Virus record (IMG/VR): IMGVR_UViG_3300042865_000346
Location: 1 to 41,524 of that record
Origin: a virus
Direction: 5' to 3' (one strand)
Length of the DNA: 41,524 nucleotides
The notes under the pieces are model-generated. The model was not told where the DNA came from. It was given only the letters and a program-made list of their open reading frames with translations, and ran no database searches. The stretch's first letter is position 1. Each line of letters starts with the position of its first letter. The position numbers were made by a program, and so were the translations under genes. Shown here in pieces: positions 34,415 through 40,199 of the stretch.

Positions 34415-34753
34415 TTATTTATCCAAACTATCTATTCTTTTCTGTAGATATACTACAGCTTTTTCTAGATCTTCTTTGTATTTAGCTGGGTCTTTCTTGC
34501 CTGCTCGGGCAACATATTTAATTACATTACCTAAGTAGAAATCTTTATCTAGACCCCATTCTTCAAGAACCCGGAATACTTCATATGGGTTATCTTTACC
34601 ACCATAGTATTTTGGTCTTGGTCCAGATTCTATCTTAACTATTCTATTTGTAAGATCTTTGGGATATCCACTAATATCAGAAAATCTATCAGTAATTCCA
34701 CTTGCCATGTAGGTATATGGAGAAGCTGGAACATCTTTCTTTTCATTGCTCAT
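34415..34753 (-). CDS. DUF3310 protein (112 aa)
   Basis: The family motifs are clear: KYYGGKDNPYEVFRVLEEWG (about 48-67) and YLGNVIKYVARAGKK (about 73-87), followed by a DLEKAVVYLQKRI helix. DUF3310 proteins are common in phages and sometimes labelled nucleotide kinases, but their role is not established. It starts 2 nt after the stop of the GroES-like gene, so it is part of that operon. Confidence 0.85.
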   Translation of the reverse strand: MSNEKKDVPASPYTYMASGITDRFSDISGYPKDLTNRIVKIESGPRPKYYGGKDNPYEVFRVLEEWGLDKDFYLGNVIKYVARAGKKDPAKYKEDLEKAVVYLQKRIDSLDK

Positions 34754-34755
34754 GA

Positions 34756-35049
34756 TTACCAGATTATAATTACATCTCCTTCATTAAGTACAAGTTTGAT
34801 ATCACCATCAATATCAATTCTCTCAACTTGCTCCATGTTAAGAGCAGATGTGCGGACATAGACTTGGTCTCCAACTTTTACTTCTTCTACTTTATCACCT
34901 ACAGCATATACAGTAAGTTTATTCCAAAGCTTTACTGCTTCTTGCATTATAGCTTCTTCATCTTTTGCTGATAACTCAATAGATGACTTCTTTCTTTGTG
35001 GAACATCTAACAAGATTGTTCTACCTCTTAGTGATTTAAATGCTGACAT
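34756..35049 (-). CDS. GroES-like co-chaperonin (97 aa)
   Basis: The end of the protein fits GroES: TVYAVGDKVEEVKVGDQVYV (46-65) corresponds to the AVGxGxxxxVKVGDxV strand and LNEGDVIIIW (88-97) to the EEDILAIV-like final strand. The N-terminus (LRGRTILLDVPQRKKSSIEL) corresponds to the opening strand. The mobile-loop region is short and charged. Phage GroES-like proteins such as T4 gp31 pair with host GroEL to fold the capsid protein, the likely role here. It shares its last base with the next start. Confidence 0.7.
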   Translation of the reverse strand: MSAFKSLRGRTILLDVPQRKKSSIELSAKDEEAIMQEAVKLWNKLTVYAVGDKVEEVKVGDQVYVRTSALNMEQVERIDIDGDIKLVLNEGDVIIIW

Positions 35050-35336
35050 TATTTATTCTTTAATGTTATTACTTTTACTACTGACATTTGGGCATTAACT
35101 AATTCACCTACAGCATGGTCAAATAGCAAACTTTTTAGCGGAGACTTCTGTTCTTCACTATAAGCATCCTTTAAGATGTTTGCTACTTCAGCCATAAGTT
35201 GTTTTACTTTAGCTACCTTATCATCATTAGATGGGTTAAATTCAATACCAACTAATAACTCTCCAAAAGAAAGAATTTTAGTTTCATTAATTACTCCACC
35301 TGCTGGAATGTCTACTGCTTTTTTATTTGTTTCCAT
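35049..35336 (-). CDS. Acb2/Tad1-hairpin-like protein (DUF7681-type, 95 aa)
   Basis: The pattern SFGELLVGIEFNPSNDDKV (23-41) followed by a helix (VAKVKQLMAEVANILK) and a closing helix with AVGELVNAQMSVVKVITLKN matches my recollection of the Acb2/Tad1 hairpin family (DUF7681), in which a FNPSGDxKV motif precedes two helices ending in an AQMWAVKA-type segment. Acb2 sponges cyclic nucleotides made by the CBASS system. Here AQMSVVKV replaces AQMWAVKA, so activity is uncertain. It overlaps the GroES-like gene by one base. Confidence 0.5.
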   Translation of the reverse strand: METNKKAVDIPAGGVINETKILSFGELLVGIEFNPSNDDKVAKVKQLMAEVANILKDAYSEEQKSPLKSLLFDHAVGELVNAQMSVVKVITLKNK

Positions 35337-35353
35337 TATATTTAGTTTTTAAA

Positions 35354-35659
35354 TTATGCATCATATTTTTGTTTTATTATTGGTTTAACTTCTTTTTCTC
35401 CTTGAACAGGCACCCCTTCTAGAAGACTAAACTTAATTCTTTCTAATAAACCTATCACAGCTAGATTATCATAAGCATCTTCTGCAACTCTTACTTCTAT
35501 CCCGTCTGGTTTTTCACTAATAGATATTAATACTTTATCTGACATATTTAATAATTTACTTAGTTCATCATAGAGCTCCCGGGCGCGGAGATTGTCCATG
35601 CCGGTATCCCTAACTTCTTTAGTTAGCTTTTCCCACAACAGCTTTTGCTGGGCAGTCAT
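35354..35659 (-). CDS. Small alpha/beta protein, unknown (101 aa)
   Basis: The ATG at 35659 is preferred over a TTG six nt further out. The N-terminal half is helical (LLWEKLTKEVRDTGMDNLRA), and the second half has strands (DKVLISISEKPDGIEVRVAE) and a helix (VIGLLERIKFSLLE). It follows a TATATTTG box at 35709 with a leader of about 45 nt and begins the operon that leads to the Acb2-like, GroES-like and DUF3310 genes. Function unknown. Confidence 0.6.
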   Translation of the reverse strand: MTAQQKLLWEKLTKEVRDTGMDNLRARELYDELSKLLNMSDKVLISISEKPDGIEVRVAEDAYDNLAVIGLLERIKFSLLEGVPVQGEKEVKPIIKQKYDA

Positions 35660-35708
35660 TGTCAAATAAATAATTAGGGAGTGTTGCTCTCATAGTTTGT
35701 TGGTGACA

Positions 35709-35716
35709 CAAATATA
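35709..35716 (-). promoter_or_regulatory. Bacteroidota-type -7 promoter box
   Basis: The minus strand reads TATATTTG, an exact TAnnTTTG match, just downstream of the terminator at 35741-35765. It probably drives the operon starting at 35659. Confidence 0.5.
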
Positions 35717-35740
35717 AAAACTTTTTTTGTTTAAACTAAA

Positions 35741-35765
35741 AACCCCAGAAAAAATTTCCAGGGTT
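35741..35765 (-). terminator. Terminator upstream of the 101-aa gene
   Basis: AACCC (35741-35745) pairs with GGGTT (35761-35765), with a further GAA/TTC pairing inside. The minus strand continues into a T run. It closes the unit that contains the transferase-like and zincin genes. Confidence 0.65.
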
Positions 35766-35819
35766 CTCAGTTAAATCAATCAATTAAAATTATGTTATGA
35801 ACACATACAAATATACAAA

Positions 35820-36017
35820 TTATTTTATATCTCTACCAAATGTTAAATTATTTTTTGCACGGATATCTTTATGAGTAAACTGCCAGAACTCTCCGGTAGC
35901 TGTAATAATAACAGTATAGATAGTATCAGTTTCATGCCCGTAGTCAGTAATAAGCCAGATGATCCCCGGACCTTTGGGTGTGTTTACCTCTACTCTATTG
36001 GTGGGTTCATACATCAT
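35820..36017 (-). CDS. Small beta-barrel protein, unknown (65 aa)
   Basis: The sequence alternates short strands (RVEVNTPKGPGIIWLI, DTIYTVIITATGEFWQF), compatible with an SH3-like barrel. It overlaps the transferase-like gene by 11 nt, starting with tandem ATGATG. A second TATATTTG box at 35808-35815 lies just past its stop. Function unknown. Confidence 0.6.
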   Translation of the reverse strand: MMYEPTNRVEVNTPKGPGIIWLITDYGHETDTIYTVIITATGEFWQFTHKDIRAKNNLTFGRDIK

Positions 36018-36681
36018 ATCCTGTGATGTTTATATTTTCATCTCTTGTTACTAAAGCTTTGTAAAGATCAATATCAGTTGACCATTCTTTACCTGTCCAG
36101 AACTCAAACCCTGAATAGTTAGCTTTATACTCACAGCACTTTTCATATCCACCTAAGAGATACACATACTCACAGTTCAAAAGTTTTGCAGTTTCACATT
36201 CCATCATCTGAGCTATGGTACCCAGAGAAAGTTTTGGATCTTGGTAATCCCATATAAACTGATATGCTACAAACTGTGTCTCAAACTGTCTGTACAAACT
36301 GATACCAACCAGGGTATCTGCCCAGTATTCTATAACCTGACAATCTTTAAATGACTCAAGCTTTATGTCTCTCTTAAAGTTGTGATAACTGCAGTACTTG
36401 TTATACAGCTCAGTATAAGCTTCTAGGTTAGCTTCAAGATTACCATTTTCAACTATGATTTTTTTGGATAGCTTCTTGGTAGTTTTGCTAGGTTTATAGT
36501 GAGCTAAGTTTATCCGGGTGCTGCGTTCATTATACCACTTACCCTCCCATGGTATCCATCCTTGTAGTAATGCATCTGTGGAAGATTCATTAGGTTCAAG
36601 AATCCCGTATGCACAGTTGATAATTAACTCCAGGTCACTTACTTTACCAAAGCCTTGGACATGATCAAAGTATACTTTCAT
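36007..36681 (-). CDS. Aminoacyl-tRNA-protein transferase-like (ATE/Bpt family, 224 aa)
   Basis: The C-terminal half follows the catalytic GNAT domain of arginyl/leucyl-tRNA-protein transferases: QFIWDYQDPKLSLGTIAQMM (141-160; family pattern YDPxLxxxSLGT), YVYLLGGYEKCCEYKANYSG (172-191; family YVYLGYWIxxCxKMxYKAxF) and FEFWTGKEW (192-200). The N-terminal half has GWIPWEGKWYNERSTRINLA (41-60), where the family shows a Cys-containing region and a C/S-x-P-x-R element. The usual N-terminal Cys pair is absent, so catalysis or tRNA binding may differ. Such enzymes add an amino acid to protein N-termini and can mark proteins for degradation. Context and length (family about 230-250 aa) agree. Confidence 0.7.
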   Translation of the reverse strand: MKVYFDHVQGFGKVSDLELIINCAYGILEPNESSTDALLQGWIPWEGKWYNERSTRINLAHYKPSKTTKKLSKKIIVENGNLEANLEAYTELYNKYCSYHNFKRDIKLESFKDCQVIEYWADTLVGISLYRQFETQFVAYQFIWDYQDPKLSLGTIAQMMECETAKLLNCEYVYLLGGYEKCCEYKANYSGFEFWTGKEWSTDIDLYKALVTRDENINITGYDV

Positions 36682-37121
36682 TTTTTAAAAAACCTTTTCT
36701 TTGGCTGCTCCTTCTTATCAAATCCTAGTATATCAATAATCTTGTTAGCTTGCTCTTCAGCATAACTAATAATCTCTTCTTCTTTATCCTTGACATTCCA
36801 GTTATTAAGTAAGATACCCATATGCATAGTCTCATGCATAACTGCAGTAGCTTTTTCTGTTGGTGAATACTTCTTAAATGTACCTAGGTTAATAAACAGA
36901 AACGGGAGGTAAGGCTTTTTACCAGTAAGCTTCTTATCATTGGGATCATAGTTAGTCCATCCATAAATATAAACCCCATTACCAACAGTCTTATCTACTT
37001 CTTCTGCCTGAGCATCTTTACGGTTCAACCCGTGCATCTCCTCTACATCATAGTAGTCAAATATCTTGGTAGCATTCTCCCCAGCCAGGAGCACATACTT
37101 ACCCATGTCATACTTTCTCAT
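36678..37121 (-). CDS. Putative zinc metalloprotease (zincin, 147 aa)
   Basis: The ATG at 37121 is chosen because a TTG start 18 nt further out would read through a promoter box. HETMH (96-100) inside AVMHETMHMGILL is the HExxH zinc-binding motif, preceded by strands (GVYIYGWTNYDP, YLPFLFINLGTFKKYS) and followed by EEEIISYAEEQANKI, which could give the third ligand. No signal peptide is present, so it acts in the cytoplasm, if active. It is the first gene of the minus arm and overlaps the transferase-like gene by ATGA. Target unknown. Confidence 0.65.
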   Translation of the reverse strand: MRKYDMGKYVLLAGENATKIFDYYDVEEMHGLNRKDAQAEEVDKTVGNGVYIYGWTNYDPNDKKLTGKKPYLPFLFINLGTFKKYSPTEKATAVMHETMHMGILLNNWNVKDKEEEIISYAEEQANKIIDILGFDKKEQPKKRFFKK

Positions 37122-37126
37122 GTCTA

Positions 37127-37134
37127 CAAATATA
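37127..37134 (-). promoter_or_regulatory. Bacteroidota-type -7 box before the zincin gene
   Basis: The minus strand reads TATATTTG and the start codon follows after 5 nt, suggesting a leaderless message. It lies directly past the terminator of the small RNA at 37138. Confidence 0.5.
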
Positions 37135-37137
37135 TAC

Positions 37138-37352
37138 AAAAAAACCCAGACAGTATTTCTTGATCAGAGAAACTTATCTGGGGTTGTTACTAGTTATACA
37201 TGTTGGTACCATGCTTTCCCAGTAACCAAAAAGTCCAGGTATAGTGAGCAGATCTTACGGTATGCTGTCTGGAACTTGGCCTATGTCTATCTCAACACAG
37301 GGGGGAACAACTTGTTCTGAGCGGGCATGATGACCAGAGGCCGAACAAGTAC
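37138..37352 (-). ncRNA. Probable small structured RNA (about 215 nt)
   Basis: A TATCTTTG box (37365-37358) precedes the region. It ends in a terminator whose stem pairs AACCCAGA (37143-37150) with TCTGGGgTT (37177-37185), followed by seven T on the minus strand. Within it CTTGTTC (minus strand, near 37350) can pair with GAACAAG about 30 nt on. GC content is clearly higher than in surrounding genes. No convincing ORF, tRNA or known class is seen. Confidence 0.55.
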
Positions 37353-37357
37353 TGGGG

Positions 37358-37365
37358 CAAAGATA
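37358..37365 (-). promoter_or_regulatory. Promoter box of the small RNA
   Basis: The minus strand reads TATCTTTG, a full match to TAnnTTTG, with GCC following. No -33 element is visible. It is the outermost minus-strand promoter of the window's left arm. Confidence 0.45.
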
Positions 37366-37409
37366 CAAATTTTTCTATAGATGGTTTTGTTATATGTAAT
37401 AGGTTGTGA

Positions 37410-37462
37410 TGGGGCCTCCGCAAAAGCATCCCCCCCTAGCTGCAGCTGGGTGGTACCCCCCG
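37410..37462. other. GC-rich palindromic island in the divergence zone
   Basis: In an otherwise AT-rich sequence this stretch has runs GGGGCC and CCCCCCC, a 10-base perfect palindrome AGCTGCAGCT (37438-37447) and a GGTACC palindrome (37452-37457). It lies where minus-strand and plus-strand transcription diverge. It could be part of a structured leader, a protein-binding site or an origin; no evidence selects one. Confidence 0.4.
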
Positions 37463-37566
37463 TGTTGCTACAGGAACCAAACTGAAACAAGCTGTAGAAA
37501 TAAACTTTTTTCTGCTGTGGAAAAAACACCGCTTGTAACTGTAGTAGAATTTTAAAACTTAAGACT

Positions 37567-37749
37567 ATGATAAAATCTATTCAGTATGTATCAATTGGTT
37601 TGATGATCACTATGTTTGTAGAAGGTATACTTACTTATGGAAGAGCATTTGATATCAGTAATTATGGCGCGTTTGCTTGGTTTGTCCAACTTGTAATAGT
37701 TACTGCAACTGTGACAACTGCATTAAGAATTAAAGAAGAGGGGAAGTAA
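37567..37749 (+). CDS. Small membrane protein (60 aa)
   Basis: Two hydrophobic segments are seen (VSIGLMITMFVEGILTYG, about 8-25, and FAWFVQLVIVTATVTTAL, about 36-53), with a basic/acidic tail. It is the first plus-strand gene. Its stop codon lies in the loop of a terminator-like hairpin (GGGAA-gtaa-TTCCC). Function unknown. Confidence 0.65.
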   Translation: MIKSIQYVSIGLMITMFVEGILTYGRAFDISNYGAFAWFVQLVIVTATVTTALRIKEEGK

Positions 37750-37758
37750 TTCCCTTTT
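37741..37758 (+). terminator. Terminator overlapping the end of the 60-aa gene
   Basis: GGGAA (37741-37745) pairs with TTCCC (37750-37754) around the loop GTAA, which contains the TAA stop, and TTTT follows. The stem is short, so strength is uncertain. Confidence 0.6.
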
Positions 37759-37780
37759 AGATTTGAACCATACTGCTTAG

Positions 37781-37839
37781 AACCATAGTGAATGTTGCTA
37801 CGCAACAGGCTTTTATTCTCCGCTTTTAACTGCAAGGGA
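37781..37839 (+). ncRNA. Repeated 59-nt RNA motif, copy 1
   Basis: This 59-nt segment aligns without gaps to 38316-38374, with 41 of 59 positions identical. The conserved blocks are AACCAT, GTGA, GGCTT, CTCCGCTTT, AACTG and AGGGA. The hairpin TGTTGC-tac-GCAACA becomes TAAGCC-tgc-GGCTTA in copy 2, so four of six pairs change on both sides. It lies in the gap before the 127-aa gene, 39 nt from its start. A duplicate GAACCATA lies just upstream (37765-37772). Regulatory leader or processing signal are options. Confidence 0.75.
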
Positions 37840-37878
37840 TTATTGTTTTATTTATTAACTTTTTAAATTTTTAGCATT

Positions 37879-38262
37879 ATGGCAAAATTTGAATTTAAAC
37901 CGGAAACAAACCCAAACACCGGTGAGAGAATGTTTGTAGCAACTATGCAAGGTAAACTTGTATCTATTGCTACTAATCCACTAAACAATGCAAACGACAA
38001 TGCATTTTACCCTGCAACAGTAGAGTATGAAAATGCAGAAGGTGTTAACACCAAGTCAGGTTGTTTAGTGTATAAAAACAATTATGATTATGGAATGTCT
38101 GTAGGAACAACCTACTTAGGCAAAGTAATTGTAATGGCAGGTAAAGAGCCTTTACTTGTATTGTCTCACTTAGACCGTGCTAGTCAAGCTACTGTTGCTG
38201 ACTTTGGGTTTGATTTGTCTCTCTTGGAAACAACAGACTTTGACGCTGTTCCAAAGAAATAA
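37879..38262 (+). CDS. Beta-rich protein, unknown (127 aa)
   Basis: Mostly beta sequence (FVATMQGKLVSIATNPLNNA, TVEYENAEGVNTKSGCLVYK, TYLGKVIVMAGKEPLLVLSH) with a short acidic tail. The strand pattern could be an OB-like barrel, so a nucleic-acid-binding role is possible, but no motif proves this. It is bounded on both sides by copies of the 59-nt RNA motif and followed by a strong terminator. Confidence 0.6.
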   Translation: MAKFEFKPETNPNTGERMFVATMQGKLVSIATNPLNNANDNAFYPATVEYENAEGVNTKSGCLVYKNNYDYGMSVGTTYLGKVIVMAGKEPLLVLSHLDRASQATVADFGFDLSLLETTDFDAVPKK

Positions 38263-38275
38263 CATTTCGGGGATT

Positions 38276-38305
38276 AACCTCACACTGGATGTGTGGGGTT
38301 TTTCC
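38276..38305 (+). terminator. Rho-independent terminator of the 127-aa gene
   Basis: AACCTCACAC (38276-38285) pairs with GTGTGGGGTT (38291-38300) over ten pairs including one T-G, with loop TGGAT and a following T run. It lies 13 nt past the stop. Confidence 0.9.
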
Positions 38306-38315
38306 TTTTTAATGG

Positions 38316-38374
38316 AACCATTGTGATTAAGCCTGCGGCTTAGGCTTGATTGCTCCGCTTTGAACTGTTAGGGA
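38316..38374 (+). ncRNA. Repeated 59-nt RNA motif, copy 2
   Basis: The aligned second copy, with stem TAAGCC-tgc-GGCTTA. It comes directly after the terminator and opens the long gene-free region, so unlike copy 1 it is not followed by a coding start within 1 kb. This suggests that it is part of, or marks the 5' end of, the large structured RNA. Confidence 0.75.
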
Positions 38375-39400
38375 GTTGTGCAGTAGATTAAACTACACGG
38401 TCATAGTAAGTCATAGTATGATATATTATTAGATTATACTATTAATGCACACACACTTCATACTTGACGGTTACTGTATTGGTAAAAATTATACAAAGAT
38501 GTGTGAGAAACTAAGTGTGAGTGACAACCTTTCGGTCATATTAAAGGTATTGTAACAGCTGTAAAATTAGCACATTCTTATTATTATATAATATAGCTAA
38601 CACATACAGCAAGCACTACTCACACACATACCTACACTACTAACACTATATCTATTACTCTTATTAGTTAGTATTAGTGTTAGTGTTTCACAGTAAAAGC
38701 TTCCGGGAAAGCTATATTTTCCGGTCATATATAGAAAAAGCAAAGGGATTTTAACAGAGTGTCTTTTATTCCCTTAACTGTCTAACTAACAGTATTCAAA
38801 GACGGGTCAGTAGTATAATTGGGATATAATTGTAGTGATTATATGGATATTATGTGATAACTCCAACGGCTCTATTAGTATTAAGTCCTATTGTTTAGCA
38901 TAGTTAACACAGCAGATAGGCATTAACTGTATTCCTGAGTATGAATCAAAACTACTCATTTTATATCACAAGGTTTCAGGCATAACCTCTCATCCTGTAA
39001 AGCAGGGGTTGACTTGTGATATATATACTCTCATCCAAGCAGGTAATGTGAGGCTACCAGAAATGGTATCCTGCTATAAATGTATCACATACTTCAAGGG
39101 TTGCAACCTTGTGAGAGTACGATAAAGTGCACCACTATGTGCTAAAAAGTGTATGTTATATGGCCTGAGAAACCATATGATGAAACAAACTAGGGGAACA
39201 AGACTGAAATAGTAGCAATACTATTTGAATGAACAACCTAGAACATTAGTCATACCGTTATGCTCCCTAACGGCCTGTGCGAGATAGTGAAACTAAGTTT
39301 GGCTGCAAAGACACAAACATATCTATCCGAGCTGTATTCCTTACCTCAATTTGGACAATGCAGGTTACAACGGGTGTGTAGGATAATCACACCCTTTTTT
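38375..39400 (+). ncRNA. Candidate giant structured RNA (about 1 kb)
   Basis: No convincing ORF exists here. At least ten hairpins are seen, including ACTAACACTA/TAGTGTTAGT (38639-38648 with 38675-38684), ATATCACAAG/CTTGTGATAT (38963-38972 with 39013-39022), TACTCTCA/TGAGAGTA (39026-39033 with 39112-39119), a GAAA-capped stem (39055-39068), a GCAA-capped 8-bp stem (39207-39226), ATATGG/CCATAT (39158-39163 with 39173-39178), CTAGG/CCTAG (39190-39194 with 39237-39241) and CCGTTA/TAACGG (39255-39260 with 39268-39273). It ends in a strong terminator. The size and hairpin density recall GOLLD- or ROOL-type phage RNAs, but no class can be assigned by eye. Confidence 0.65.
39372..39400 (+). terminator. 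Terminator closing the structured region
   Basis: GGGTGTG (39372-39378) pairs with CACACCC (39388-39394), followed by six T. It lies 23 nt before the next start, so it ends the RNA rather than serving a gene upstream. Confidence 0.85.
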
Positions 39401-39423
39401 ATTAACTCTTTAAAACTAACAAA

Positions 39424-39849
39424 ATGAGAACAGACAAGATTGATCATGATTTCAATTACAGGGCTTGCCGTTATAATAATTGTTTAGCATATGAATATTC
39501 TAATTATAATAGTCCTGGGTTTACTTATGTAGTATTTACTGATATATCTTACAAACGGTTTAAAGCATCTAAAGATTCATGGAGAAAGAATCTAGGGCAT
39601 ATGGACAAAAGACGTAATAGTAAGATAATGTTCATAACTAATAAACAGTTAATGGATTTCAACCATCCATTGGCTGATTATCATTTTATGAAAGCAGTAC
39701 GTAATTTGGTATTTGATGCTAAATTAGGAACAAGTTATGAAGCCAAAGAAAAGTATGGCAGTAGTACAGGTTCTTATTTCTGGTGTCTAAGATCTGAAAC
39801 TATTGAAATCAAACCAAGAAATCCCAAGAAAAGGGTACGTCAAAGCTGA
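39424..39849 (+). CDS. Basic protein, unknown (141 aa)
   Basis: Aromatic- and Lys/Arg-rich, with ACRYNNCLAYEYSNYNSPGF near the start and a helical DYHFMKAVRNLVFDAKLG region, ending in a very basic tail (KPRNPKKRVRQS). The start follows a TTTATTAACTCTTTAAA leader that is similar to those of two other right-arm genes. The basic tail suggests nucleic-acid binding. No family recognised. AAAGCT/AGCTTT pairing spans its stop. Confidence 0.55.
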   Translation: MRTDKIDHDFNYRACRYNNCLAYEYSNYNSPGFTYVVFTDISYKRFKASKDSWRKNLGHMDKRRNSKIMFITNKQLMDFNHPLADYHFMKAVRNLVFDAKLGTSYEAKEKYGSSTGSYFWCLRSETIEIKPRNPKKRVRQS

Positions 39850-39897
39850 AAAGACGGTCAAAGCTTTATTATTTAGTAATCCCATAAATTTAAATAT

Positions 39898-40134
39898 ATG
39901 AATGCAACAGTTATGATTGCCAACAGAGAGTATGTAGAAAATCTACACGCAATTGAATCAAATGTTAATTTGAATCTTCTTATTTCTGCAACTAAGTTTT
40001 ATAAACAAGAACTTAATGCAGATACTAGAAGACAATTATTTGCATTACCTCTTGAAGAAAAACTTTGGTTAACCAAAGAGTATGAACAAGAGATTGCAGG
40101 GTATCAACCGGCTGATTTAGATAATCTATACTAA
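39898..40134 (+). CDS. Small helical protein, unknown (78 aa)
   Basis: Mostly helical (NLNLLISATKFYKQELNADT, LEEKLWLTKEYEQEIAG), with neutral to acidic charge. Its stop lies in an imperfect hairpin (ATACTAA 40128-40134 with TTAGTAT 40172-40178, plus GAACA/TGTTC inside). Function unknown. Confidence 0.55.
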   Translation: MNATVMIANREYVENLHAIESNVNLNLLISATKFYKQELNADTRRQLFALPLEEKLWLTKEYEQEIAGYQPADLDNLY

Positions 40135-40199
40135 ATCATTGTCCTGAACAAGACATTAAACTGTTCTTTACTTAGTATTAATCTTAAAAACATAAAGTT

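Noticed and set aside
37140-37330. Possible DGR template repeat (a plus-strand segment with TGGAACTTGGCC and AACAAC)
   Set aside because: It does not align with the variable region outside short TGGAAC/AACAAC matches and lacks the constant flanks (WSST and VRAVR coding sequence), so it is not the template for this adhesin.
37287-37529. An 80-codon minus-strand frame across the divergence zone
   Set aside because: It overlaps the GC-rich palindromic island and the small-RNA promoter box, has odd composition for this genome and no recognisable motif, so it is more likely a by-product of the GC-rich sequence than a gene.
37879-38262. Assignment of the 127-aa protein as single-stranded DNA-binding protein
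   Set aside because: Beta-rich sequence alone is not enough; the typical acidic C-terminal tip and aromatic DNA-contact pattern are not convincing.
38375-39400. Group I or group II self-splicing intron
   Set aside because: The region does not interrupt a gene, no intron-encoded endonuclease or reverse transcriptase is present, and I could not identify the conserved core elements of either class.
37122-39420. tRNA genes in the non-coding regions
   Set aside because: No cloverleaf with a GGTTCRA-type T arm and CCA-compatible acceptor could be found on either strand.
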